From assembly GCA_024180945.1 (NCBI GenBank), contig JAKSGN010000035.1, positions 1,364,001 to 1,428,000 of the forward strand: 64,000 bases of DNA, written 5' to 3'. Positions 19,071 through 31,100 of the stretch are shown here, piece after piece. The notes below the pieces were generated by a model. That model was given only the letters and a program-made list of their open reading frames with translations. It made no database searches and was not told where the DNA came from. Source of the DNA: Macrophomina tecta (taxonomy: Eukaryota > Ascomycota > Dothideomycetes > Botryosphaeriales > Botryosphaeriaceae). Made by a program: the position numbers and the translations under genes. Every line of letters starts with the position of its first letter. Positions within the stretch are counted from its first letter, which is position 1.

Positions 19071-22000
19071 CTTCGTTGGACGCTTGTTTGTCTGGATGGG
19101 GCTGGTGCGGTTGGACTCCTTCCTTGCTCTTTGCTTGATGTTCTTGTGCCTTTTGTTCCCTGGCGTTGCGGTGGAAGTTGTGGAAAGTTACATGTCCGGG
19201 CCGAGGCAGTGGTGGTTTGAGATACCAATACCGGTGGATGCCGGAGGCTTGCGACTGTTGAAACTGTCGAACCCTTTGCGGGTTTCGTCGGGTAGCATAG
19301 CTGCGTTATGGGATGGGAGAACATATTTTGCATTGAAGCCAGCGCGGGCGAGTGAGTGCTCCCGGTGGGCAGCACATGAACACAATAGGCTCTGTGAACC
19401 TGCAAAGAAGAACTTGAAAGAATTTGTCTACACCATTAGCGATGAGTATGCGTGCTAACCTCGCAATCGCTCGAACGTATATTTTGGCTGCATTTGCAGC
19501 ACCAAGTCCTTGAAATGTTATATGAAGAACTCAAGAAAAGAAAAAAAATATATATATATATAGTTGGTTGAATCGTGAGCGGGAAGTTCCCGATGTCTTC
19601 ACCCGAAACCGACGTCGAAGTGGCCTCACGCAATAATAACGTTCAGCATTATGCTTCGATCATAATCTTATCGTCAGCCCTTTCAGAACAGGGTAGATCC
19701 GCTCAGGGAGCTTTCGTCGGAGTTGGACAGTACCGAGAGACGATCGAGGGGCCGCACAGAGCAATCTTCACACTGACTCTGAAATTTTGTGTCATGGCTG
19801 TCCCTCACATGAAGAGCGTGCTGGGCGCTGACCGGGTTATGCGAGGCAAGCTGAAAAAGCAAAACCTCCCGCCACAATGCTTCCCGAAGCCTGATTGGCA
19901 TCTCGTGACGAGACGATGTCCGCGCGATGATGATATGAACCCCGCATCTTACGCGGATCTCGTGACTACTCAAGGCGCAAATAGAAAGTCAATGCATCGA
20001 GTGAACGAATCCATTTGGACTAGCTTTCTCCTCAGCTGCTGATCCGCTTCCTGTAGGATTCGTCGTTCTGTGAATCGAGATCTCGAAGAGTGCGGAGGCG
20101 TCTGTAGGGTTTATCGTGTTGCTAAATTGATCTCTTCATGACTCAATTGATTAAAAGGGAAAAGGGCGAAGAATTTCTGGGTTTCACTTTGTACTGACGG
20201 CTCAAAGACCCGAGAAGGAGAATGTTTGGGCTGAAATGCACTGGAAGCCGGGAAAGAGACATGTTCCCATGTACAGCATGCGGCTCCATCACTGAAACGG
20301 GAGAATGAAGTCAAAGGAGAGTCCAGGATAGGTGACTCGCCGTCGTCCGGCTGACGTGAAATCATCCGCTAAGAAATGTAGTTCGTCCGAAGCTGACCTG
20401 ACAGACGCTTTGAGAAGGTGGACTGGCCGAGACCGAGACTTAGAGGCCAGCGTTACTTGGTCCGTCAACGGCCACGGACATCCAGGAAGCTAGAATAACG
20501 CCCAGAACCAGCGGACTAGCCGCGCTTCCTAGCGCAAAGCTACAATTGTTAATGGTACGGCATCAGCCTGAAGAGTGCGACAGTCTCAAACGGGCCGTCT
20601 CTTCCAGCTAGATGGTACGAGGTCCTTCAATCGCCAGGCACGGGCATCGAACAAAGAAGGATAGCGAGGCCTTGTAGGTGGCGTAGCTCGGAATTCCAGT
20701 TACATTCATGGTATTTGCCTCCTGGAACACGGATCTGACTCAGTGGGGAAAATGGTCCGCTAGGATCTCGCTATGCCCGCTATCTACCACTGGAAGATAC
20801 GAGCAAGGGCCGCGCGGTCCGGACGCGGGGTGATGGACAGACCAGAAAAGCCAAAGCTCGCGGAAGCAAGAATAAGTTATGATTTGCCCGGACTAAGACA
20901 GGGCCCCCAGCACTGTTCTTTTTACCTTTTGCGCGCATTCACTGCGCGATATGAAGTGGGCCGACGGGAGGTGGAAGGCAGGCTTCGCCATCTGCCGGAT
21001 ACGCGCTTCCGACTACAAGGCACACACGGCTGTGGACAGTAGACAAGGAGCGGATACAACATTGCAGCGCACAAAAAAAGAGGGCGGCGATTGGCGGCGA
21101 TTGGCGGTAAATGGTGGATGGATTTCGCTGGTGCAAGGTGGACCTGGAAGCATCATATGCAAAGGCCAATGAGGAAGCGCCCAGGACAGCAGTGATGGCG
21201 GGCTGATACTGGACTGTGGCGGATTGGAGTGGTGTGTGGCGCGAGAGCTTGCAGTAGTCGCAGAACACGATGGGCAGTGATTGTTCGAGGTCTTGGTAGG
21301 TTTCAGGTGTCGCTTGCGCTCGCAGTGCGGCCAGAAGCCTCATCCGGGAAACGGTACAAGCGTAGCAAAGCGTCCAGACGGGGTTCGAGTCAGCGGACAG
21401 AGGAATCCAGAGTAGGTCAGGGTCTGAAAGTGGTCGTCATCACCCTGATTTTGATGGCATGGCAAAGCGAGCGTTAGTGGCAACAGGCGACAGGCAATTA
21501 TTTGAGAGCAGGCATCATGACGAGTAAACGAAGCAAACCTCTTTGCTTACCGGAAGCGGACCTGGAGCCGGGGAGTAGATTGGGCGTGAAACTTTAGGTG
21601 ATGCGGAAGAGCAGCTAGGGGAGGCTAGAGCGGGGGCTACCCGTGGCTGTGGGATTCTTCATGACAGTTTACATGTCATGGCCTCCTCTTCGCAGCAGGG
21701 AAATAGAGTGTCTCAGAGCTGATTAGTGACATGCCGATCAGGTCTAGACGGCGGTAGTGGGCGGAAAAGGACATTGACGGGGTAGCAGGTTGAAGGCGAA
21801 CAGACGAGCAATGGGCTCGAGGCAGCGAACAGGGAGGCCTGGAAACGGGAGTTGCAGTGCTTAATCGTGTGCCGACCAAGACCGTTCCCTTTCGGAGTCG
21901 GGCTCCGGTATGGCGGACACAGTGCCGGAAGAGCTGTGGAAAGAGTGTAGGGGCGGAGCGGAAGACTTGTTGGAGATTTGGCGGACTCGGACAGGACGAA

Positions 22001-24639
22001 CCGCATCCGGAATGGCAGCTGGCGGAGGGGGTGGTTGGAAGGCTCGATGAGCCAGGCTGAAGGCGTGGGGGTCCGGGGTAGATTCGTATCGCGACGGAAT
22101 ACTAGCGCAGGCGGGAGTAGGCGGGCGCGGCGGCACGAGCCAAGACGGGTATCAGATCTGGCGTTGGTTTGGCGGCTGAAGCCTGGGCGGCGCGAGCAGG
22201 CGTAGGCGAAGTGGAAGCGAGAGCTGTGCGGAGTTGCGGCCGTAAGCTCCAGATGGTGGTGGCGAGCCAGGCGAGGCAGGAAATGAAGTGCTGTTGGGTG
22301 GTGTGGTGGAGCTGCGCGGAGCCAGAATCGCCGGGCAGTGGTGGCGCGCGAGAGACCAGGGACAGGCAGGCAGGCAGGCAGGCAGCCGCCACGATGCAGA
22401 CGGAGGGACAAGCAGCGGGCCGCCTCTTCACAATCGCCATTGCCGCCAGCATCGTTTCGCATGGCATCGAAGCGCCGTGCATCGCCTGCCCGCGCTCTCC
22501 TCGTCTTTCGGCCTCCGATCTACTCTACGCCCGCAGCCCCGTCCCTGCCGTCAATCTGGCCTGCCCTCGCCCTCACTCACCTCCGCTGCCCGGCGGTCGT
22601 CCGGCGCTGGCACCGCCGTAGCGACCGCGACCGCGACCGCTCTCCACCGTGCCGCACCCTCCTCCACAAGCGCGGCGTGTCCCTGCGTCGCGCACAGAGC
22701 CGCTCCCGCATCCCCGGTGGCCAGTTCTCCAGCTCCACCGCAAAGGAAAAAAAAAGCCGCGTTTTGCGGCCAGCCACGTCGCTCCCAATCACCGCCAGAC
22801 GCCGAGTCTTGACGTCACCAGATCCGTGGGTCCATTGGCTTCGGGCGTGCAGGGAGCCCGTCGAGCTGCTGGGAGAATGGGCCGGGAGAATGGGCCAGGA
22901 GAGTGGGTGCCGGCGGGTGAGGGCCTGTTTTACCTTGCCTCTCCTGACAGACACGTGAATTGCCACCCCGGGAAAACTCAAGGCAGAATAGACAGAACGG
23001 CCGGCCAGGGTCTCAGTCCGCCCCGAGCTTCCCACCCCGCCGGGTGCCCTCTCCTCCGCCGTGCGACCCCCATCCAGACTTCCCCTGAGATGATGTGCAG
23101 TCCCGTCCGGTCCGTCCGCCCCGTCGAGAAAGCCGGCCCTTCCGCGCGGGAAATGCTGCCCAAGCCCCAGGCGACGCGGCCCGAGGGGTGCTGGTTTCTT
23201 TTTTCCAGCACTGTGTGCAGCCGTTCTGACGTGCCGCCTCCATCACCAACACCACCGCCGCTGCCACCAACCGCGAGCGGACCTATCTCCGCCCCATTCC
23301 GTCGCCCGCCTCCCGCGCCGATCGGTGTCATCAGGCAGGCCAGCGCAACGGTTCCTCAGCGGCATCTTCCTCCCACACATCACGGCCTGACTCCCTGAAG
23401 AGAGTTTGCGCGTTGCGTCCCGCCAGTCTGGTCCGCGCCGCCACCAATACGGCCCTCATCATTACGCCTTCCATGTGCTGCTGCATCGCTGATCGCACGA
23501 AGCGCGCTCGTGCTGCCCGCTGGAGACGCCGCCGTCGCACAGCCGGCGGCGCCAGAGTTCGGGCGGAGCGACGGGCGGGCGGGCGGGCGGGCGCTCGGCG
23601 GGCTCCCGCCCCGCTCGACATCAGCCTCACTTGCAGCAGGCCGGCTGCAAACGCAGCGCGTTTCGCGACCGTCTCAGGCCAGGCGTTAAGCGAAGTTGTG
23701 CACACGCTGTGCGCGCTCTCGCAGGCGGATCTCGGCAGTGGGGCTTCCCCGCTGACACGCTGCAGGGAGGCAGGCGGGCTGCGCGAGAACCTGGACGCCC
23801 CCCCTGGACGGCGGCGGCAGCGGGTTTTGTGACCCGAACATCACCCACTGGCTGCATGTCAGCCATCGCTGCCGTCGATCCTCCGGGCGGCGCGCGAGGG
23901 TTCGCTGCCCGCGCACACCAGGCGCTCTCGGTCGCATCACGCTGCTTCTTCACCCGCCGATTCTGCACGCTAGGCGGGGGCACGATCCCCGGGGTGGAGC
24001 GGGCGGGGGCAGCGAGAGCGGCCGAAAAGCCAAGGCCGGGTGGGCTCCTGATGTAAGCCTGCAGCGTTTGCCTCCGTGGAGCGGCCCGGGCGCGATGGCA
24101 GCGAGCACTGCAGCGCTTTTCCCCGAGCGAGCGTGCAGCGGAAGTGCCGAGGCAAGGCGGTCAACGGCGGCGGTGCTGGTGCTGGTGCTGGTGCTGGTGC
24201 GGGTGCGGGTGCGGGTGCTGGTGCTGGTGCTGGGGGGAAAAAGAAGGTTCACGCCCCCCCCTGCCGCATCCCGCACTGCGCGCTTGCGAGAGCACGCAAG
24301 GGAGCTGCCCGCTTCAAAAAGCGAGCCCATGCCATGCGCCCCAAGCACCCTGGCCGCGAGTCAGGGCCCGCCCGGCTGCGCGGTGGGTAAGTTTGCTGTG
24401 AGAATAAATCTGCATCCAGCGGCCCATGGCCCAGTGCGCGCAACGGCGCTGGGTCGCACGGCGTGGTGTGCTCTGTCCTGCCTGCTGCGCATCGAGGATG
24501 AGCAAGAGAGCGGCTGCGCCAGATGCAAGGACAAAGTATATCTAGCCATTCTGTCCTACCGCTCCCCTCCCCAGCTACCCGTCCCTACATCTTGCCGTCG
24601 TCCCCCACCCATTTCCCTTCCAGTCCCTCCTTCGCCAGC
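19071..24639. other. 5.6-kb region without a supportable gene
   Basis: Apart from the hydrolase promoter at its left edge, nothing codes convincingly. The first half is mixed composition. From about 21.9 kb it is GC-rich, with short arrays such as (GGCA)n near 22361-22385 and (GGGC)n near 23572-23592, which create long overlapping open frames in several frames at once, a sign of composition and not of coding. A (TA)n stretch lies near 19549-19561. The right part could be the promoter and leader of the gene at 24640. Confidence 0.45.
24172..24231 (+). repeat. GGTGCT/GGTGCG hexanucleotide minisatellite
   Basis: About ten tandem 6-nt units, open in several frames (reading Gly-Ala or Val-Leu repeats), upstream of the gene at 24640. 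Confidence 0.9.
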
Positions 24640-25152
24640 ATGTCTGAATACAAGACGCCGTCGTCGAGCCACTCTCAGCCGGCCCGCCCCATGCCCTCAT
24701 CAACAACCGGCCTGCCCACCCCTGCCGCCTCGCCCCAGGCCCAGTCCAACGCCTCGTCGCCCTCGTCCTCGGCCTCGTCGTCCCACCAGCCGCGCAGGAT
24801 GCACAACATGTCCATCTCCAGCATCCTGTCCCCCGACGACGCCGGAGCCAGCAGCTGCCACCCGCCCCGGGAGCCCGCCCACGACACCTCTTCGCCCAGC
24901 ATCTGCTCGTCCTCGGCCGCAAGCCGGACCAGCGCCGCCGAGGAGCAGACCTCGACCGAGGCCTTCACCTGGAACGAGGATCCTAAGAAGATCGACGACA
25001 TGCTCTCGAGGCTCAATCCGGACAGCCCCGAGTGGGTCGTCTGGAAGGACTGGGCCGACTTCCTGGCCGAGGAGAAGGAGAACCAGGCCCGCGAGCGAAG
25101 CGCAGCAGCCGCCGCCGCCGCTGCCGCCGCCGCCGCCCAGGGCACCGGCTGA
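24640..25152 (+). CDS. Ser-rich protein of unknown function (170 aa) with C-terminal poly-Ala
   Basis: A single-exon frame starting at an ATG in context gccagcATGtctg. The first 60 residues are Ser/Pro-rich and probably disordered. A short motif RRMHNMSISSILSPDD follows, resembling the SISS(I/L)LS segments seen in several fungal nuclear regulators. An acidic, Trp-containing helical segment (IDDMLSRLNPDSPEWVVWKD, then WADFLAEEKENQARER) comes near residues 115-155, and then a run of 13 Ala before QGTG. I do not recognise a family. Composition and codon use fit a real gene better than the surrounding frames do. The frame is open a further 39 codons upstream. A nuclear or regulatory role is only a guess. 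Confidence 0.5.
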   Translation: MSEYKTPSSSHSQPARPMPSSTTGLPTPAASPQAQSNASSPSSSASSSHQPRRMHNMSISSILSPDDAGASSCHPPREPAHDTSSPSICSSSAASRTSAAEEQTSTEAFTWNEDPKKIDDMLSRLNPDSPEWVVWKDWADFLAEEKENQARERSAAAAAAAAAAAAQGTG

Positions 25153-28100
25153 ACGCCCTCCCGTCGTCCTTTTCCACCAAGATCAAGAGAGCAAGAAACA
25201 TCACATTGCATTGGGTTGCCGGGTCTTCTTTCATTTTCGGGATGGCGGGTTCTTCTGCTTACTGCTTCAAACTGCTGGGAGCCGGCGCGTAGGGGGTGGG
25301 CACTCTCCGGGTTTAACGTCGCATCAACCGCCGCCACTCGCCTCTTTTTTGTTTTCTTTTCCTTTTTTTTTTTTTTTTTTACTCTGCGTTTGCTTCTTCA
25401 CTACTCCCGTCTCCTCCCGAGCCATGCCGTCGCTTCGGGTTTTAATTGGGGCATTGTGTTCATGCATGCATTTGGGGGGAACCACTCTGAGGAACAGGGT
25501 GACGATGGGGCAAAAGATGCTCTTCGGGGTTCTGGCTTCTTTCCTTGTTCGTTATTGCCACACAAAATGTTTATAGGCATCTTGGGGGCACTTGGCTGTT
25601 TCACATCAGACAGACTTGTCGGCACACGGGTGGGGCCAAGATGGGAGAAGGAGGAGGAGGAGGAGGTGAGAGAAAGGGCCGCCGGCATCACGTTTCATTC
25701 CCTCGTCGCCGGGCGTTCTCCCATCAGCGGGGTATTTTACGACACACGAATGGCAGCTCTGTCTTTCAGGAAGGGCGAGACTGGGTCTCATCTATCACCA
25801 CCGGGCAGCAGGGCATATGTTTGCATCCTTAGACTGGCATTTGGGCGGGGGCAAGGAGATCAGGGCAAGCAGAAAAATATCAAGCCGCTTGGAGTTTTTG
25901 TTTCGATGATGTTGGAATCGGGCATAGCGTGCGTTCTTCAGCTCCCACGTCACGGCGGGCTGGCGTCTGCCGACGGTGTGGTTCGTCTTGGCTTTATTTT
26001 TACCTATCGTGCGTTTGATCCGGGGCTGTCGGACCGGTGCCAGCCTTAGTTCCTAAACTTGGGTTTTGGTAAAGGGGCAGCGGGCGGGTGGATGGAGGGA
26101 AAAGGGCGGAAGGCCGGCGCGGACCCAGGGAACCGCCAGGCCGGGTCACGATTATTTTGGCGCTGCAGCGCTTGATTTTCTGTGGGTTCCTCACTTTTGC
26201 CCTGTCTTCCGTGCGTTGGCCTTGCTGCTGTGCTTTCTCGCCCATCGCTTGCCCTCCCGCTTCCCCGCCGAACGCTTTTTGCTTTCTGCACACCAACGCC
26301 CGCCCCGACGGTACCAACAGAAACGCAACACAGACAACCCCCCACCCGTCCCCCCCTTCTCTCAGCTTCTAGCCCTGTTTCTGCTGTGGGTCCGTACTTG
26401 CCGGCGACTCGAGCAGCCGCTTCCGTGTCCTAGCCCAGCTGCCATCCGTCTCTCGCTCCTTACCGCGTCACTCGTTCGCTACCGTCAGACCGGTAAAGGA
26501 AAGGGAGAGAAGGCAGAGAGAAAGGTGTTTGTGTATGTACGTGTGTGTGGTTGTGTGTGCGCGCGTGTGTATGGAGCATACGCAAAGCAGCAAAAAAGAG
26601 AAGCAATTCATTCGCCGGGCCTACAACTCATGCTCAAACGCCCCCTGACGAAACGGCTGCAACATCAAGTACCCAGTGCGCCACCCGTCCGTCTCGTCTC
26701 TCTTTCTCTCCCCCTCTCTTGTTTGGTCGTCGGGTAGGTCCCTCCTTCGCCCCCTCCATTCCCCACGACCCGACCCGGCCGAGCGAGCCGTCTGTGGGCG
26801 TGCTCCTCCTCGTCGTGGTCGCAGCGCAGGAGGGAGTGATGCACGCACGCACGCACGCACGCACACGCACACGCACGCACGCTTCGGAAAACGCCTCATC
26901 CGCAACGCCTCACCCACAGCTCCAGTCGATTTCCTGGCTTTCCGTGCTGTCCGCTAGCGCGCTTCCTCCTCCGTCTGGCCCACTAAGCCGTTCTGAGCGC
27001 CTAGTTCGGAATGACGACGAGAGGAGGAGCGAGAACCCACACATGCACACGACACACCTGCGCCAGGCCCGCCGCTTTGCCGCTTCGCCGCCCACGCACG
27101 CTAAGCTCGCGGGCCGCTCCCTTGTGCCTTGATGATGCACCGGCCTGACTCGCTGGCTTTTTTCCGCCATGCGTGTACGTGCATGCTGCAGCTGCCTTCG
27201 CCGCCGTTCATCCTTCTTTTGTCTTCTTTTTTTTTTTTTTTTTTTCCAAGCAAGATTAAGGGGACAGAGAAAGAGAGGGAGGCCGGTGTACATTGCGGCC
27301 TTTTTTTTTTTTTTCCTGCCCGTTTCCTTTCACCGATTCTGATGTGCGGTCTTTTGCTGGAAGGCTCCATGATTGTCGACGAACAGCCAGACAAGGCCGG
27401 GGTTCGGGGGTGCCGCTGGTCGCTCCGGGCCACCTCCCTCCATTCGTATGAATGGCACGGCCTGTACACTTCTTGTTAGCGCAGTGCCCGCGCTGCTTGG
27501 ATCCTCGTTTCTGTTGCGGTCTGGACCGCGAGATGTTGGGCTGACCGGTCAGAAGAGTGGGTTGATCTATGAGCTTTGGGTGGAATTTCGTGCTGCTGCT
27601 TTTGCAGATTTGCGGTTCGATGGTGGCGTGTTGGCTGCGTCTTCGGCCTGTGCGGTATGTGGAGGCAGGTCTCTTCTGTCTGGGGTATTTTGCTCTATCG
27701 AGAGGAGACCAGGCAGGAGTGTGATGTGGCAGAGCACTTCCTCGTACTCGTCTCGGTTGACGGGGCCAGAATGAGCTGGCCGTGCTAGGGTTTTCTCTCT
27801 GACTTAGTGGTAGGCAGATTCGGCGTCCAGTTGTGTGTTGTACGCGTGCACATCCATAATCGACATCCATATTCACTAAAGGGTCTGCATTCACGACTCT
27901 ACTGTACATGCCAATGATCCGGCTTGGTGCATGCCAAGGCCGAACATGCCATCCACATTTACCATGTCCGCCGTTTTCAAAAAAAAAAAGGCCCATTCAG
28001 CTGCAACGCCACGGCATCACCTACGATGCCAAAAACTTGGCAACCCCCGCCTATACCCTTTACCCTCCCAGACTGTACCAGCCTCCCTCGCACATCCAAC

Positions 28101-31100
28101 TAATTCCCCTCGCCACAATTGTCTCAGCCTATCACCCGCCCATTCAACCCCTGCAGCCATATCGGCGCAGATAAGCACTAAGTCGGCAAATCCGACCATG
28201 TGCAATGCGCACAACCGTTTGCCTCCCTACGGGTCCTGCTGACCGCCCTGTCAGCCGTAAGGCAAGCATGCAAAAAGCTTCCGCCACCTCCCATGCAACC
28301 CCCATCGCTGCAGTAATGGAAGCAACGGCGGCAGTAGCAGCCGCAGATAGTCGCGCCATAAGGCTCAGACATGTGGCGCCGGTCGATCTTGCGCTTTCCT
28401 CCTCCTAGACAGCCAACCCGGTCTGCATTCTCAACTGTTAAAAGATCTGCAAGCCTAACCAACACGAAAAACAGCAAGATAAGAAAGGAGAGGAAGAAAA
28501 AAAATGGAAAAAAAATAAAAGCAGGGCAAAAAGCCAGCGCCTGCTAGTGTGAAAATCGATGAAAACGCACTTCGCCTTCTTTGGTTCGCGGCTTGGAGGA
28601 CAAGCGGGCATCTGCCCCGGCCAAGATGCGGGAAAGAAGGACGGATGGGACGAGAGCTGCATTTTTCTACCATGGCTCAATGGTATGTACGATAGTCAGG
28701 GCCGAGGATGGGTCTGTGAGTTCATCAACGAAGGGAGGGAGGAACCTTGGTGCTGCTGCAAAGCGGATCTCAGATCGACCGGTCTTCGATCGAAAACCCC
28801 CCCGGCACTTTTCCCGTGGGAAATGTGGACCCGAGAAGCGTACCGCGATCCGGAACTTATGTGGGCTCTCTGACGCGGGTGAATTGGCAGCGACGGGGGT
28901 CCAGGGACGCAACCATGTTGTTACGCAGGGGTTGGATAACGGGAAGAGATCGGAGATGTTGCCGAGTTGGGAGGCTCGTGGAGGCGCAGGATTGGTTTGA
29001 TCTTGGTAGATGTCGGCACTGCATTCTTTTCTTTTTTTTTTTTTTTTCCCTTGCGGGTATGAGAAAAGGGCATGAGACCTGTCTCCTACATGCATCGTTG
29101 GTCGGCACCAGCAGCATGAGCGGGATATGTTGGAGAGCTGAAACGGCAGCTACGTGTCCGATGAGGGGCTACGGAAAAGAAGGCAACCGCTTGGTGGAGT
29201 AGAGAGTGAAGGCTGGATCTGGGAGCTCGGTCAGCTGCCCACGGCTCGGCATGCAGTAGCGTTTGCATGAGCGGAGGCATGTCTTTGCAACCAGCGTACG
29301 TGCAGGTGCCGTCGATCAAAGCAAAAGAGACAGCTCAGTGGCGTTGGCGGGAAGAAGGAATGGAGAAATTGCCATGTCTTTGGACCGATTCGAAAAAGCC
29401 AAATCTCCCATGTGCTGAGCTGCCATCCAACCAAATGCGTACATGCGGCCAAGGCGCTCTAGCACTTCCCTGTTCAACCGTATTCCGGGTTAGGTAGGAT
29501 GCAAGATGGGAGCAAGGGCATGGCGTATCTGCCCGTAAGGATTGGGGAGACTACTGCTGGCTACTATTCTGTGCGACTTCAGATGCCACGAATGAGAGAG
29601 CATCGTGACACTGGCCATCCGGGGTCGTGGTGGACCCACACGCTCACGGGCAATCCTGCCAAGCTTGATCTTCTCTTTTGCCCCCTCCGTCTCTGCCTTC
29701 CCATCCAGGCCATGGCGTCAGCAGCCGCCTGCCCACCTTGCCCTTTCATGGACTGGGCCGCATGAGAGTGATGCAGCGCTTCAGTGCTAATGCAGCGGGC
29801 GGTCGCTACTAAAAACGGGTGCTAGGACGGCTCGGTGCGTGCGATTTGATTCGCACATGCTTGTCTGAGCCGTTTCTTACATAGCAGGGTCGTTTGAGTG
29901 TTGCGTGGGCGGGTGCTTCTGTTCCAGATTCGTGGAGTTAGTGAAGGCTGCTACGTCCGCTCGCATTGCTCTCCTTCGCCGCCCAACCCAGGCAGCTGCA
30001 AGAGCCATGATCGCCTCGAAGGAAGCGGCTACTCGCATACTCTGCCACCGGAGATTGCCGGTTTGCGGGAAGCGCATGCACCCACGCACGCCCGTTTGCC
30101 CGTCCGATCGGAGGGACGCAGGGCGGGCAATTGGTGTGGGTACGGTAAGCGCACGCGACAGGGGGCCCCGAGCTCATAAAGGCGGACAGGCACCAGCAGC
30201 ATGTCCAGGCCGAAGCGGGCATGGTAGAGAAGACGGGAAAAAGGGGGTAATGGCCATCAGGTGGCGTTGGCGCGCCGGGCCAGGGCACCCACGGCGAGGT
30301 AACGGATCGGATCGATGCGCGCGTGCCTCTCGCTCGGTACGGGACTCTCCATCTACTGGGACAAGGTGGGTTTGGCTCGGCGCGGGTGGTTTTCCTTCTG
30401 CGTGAGGTCGTGAAGTGTGCATATCGAACAGTTCCTGGCTTGGGAGCCACTCGGAATTCACTCCGAATAACGTCCGCCGAACGGAATCATGGCTAGCGAG
30501 ATGAACATGGCATTTACTCTGAGGGGGATAATTGTTGCTGAATGGTGAAAGCGGTGATAGATCGGCTGGTGGTCTCCGCATGGTCACAGCGATGACTCGT
30601 TACCAGTGCAGAGGTTGCGTAGGAAACTAGGATCTCGCACATCCTTGGGCCTGGAAAGCGGCACGGTTGGGCATTCGGCTCTTTGGAAGCCATACTTTGG
30701 AAGAGCATGGGCTGGCGTTCTGTGCAGTCCTAGTAAGAGACAGGGAAGTGTATGATAGGCTCTGACGTCGCCGCATGGACTCGCCGACAGGGCAAGGCAA
30801 ACGGCCCGTCCGCCGAAATCGCGAACGCCTGCATTCAGCCCTGCCGTCCCCCATCTTCACGATCTAACATGCCTGAATTGACGATGTGAAGCTTGGCGAC
30901 GTGAGATTAAAAGTGATGCCAAGAGATGTGCGAGATTTCCTGCTCTCTTCGCAGGGATTCCCATTGAACGTGGTCGAGTCGGAGATACGAGATGCATCGT
31001 ATCTCCATAAAAGCGGACCTTCACAGATTCTCTCCACCAACAGCGAGGCACAAAGAACCAATGGGCTCTCTGCGCGGCGCCGCCTTCCTGCCCGTCTGAT

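Noticed and set aside
18356..19405. 349-codon minus-strand frame overlapping the hydrolase
   Set aside because: Shadow of the hydrolase in another frame, Ser/Arg/Thr/Pro-rich. The hydrolase frame carries all catalytic motifs.
19575..20042. 155-codon plus-strand open frame
   Set aside because: Balanced composition but no motif, no homologous look and no supporting promoter or splice signal. Kept as a weak possibility only.
21361..21410. Possible tRNA B box (gggttcgagtcag)
   Set aside because: No complementary T-stem or acceptor stem can be drawn around it.
21713..23400. Several overlapping open frames of 120-250 codons on both strands
   Set aside because: They coexist in three or more frames and consist of Arg/Pro/Ala/Gly-rich sequence, the signature of GC-rich low-complexity DNA.
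24068..25576. 502-codon open frame covering the 24.6-kb gene in another frame
   Set aside because: Translates minisatellites and the real gene out of frame (Arg/Pro blocks), so it is a shadow frame.
26841..26882. Regular short repeats considered as a CRISPR-like array
   Set aside because: Simple microsatellite without spacers, in a eukaryotic genome.
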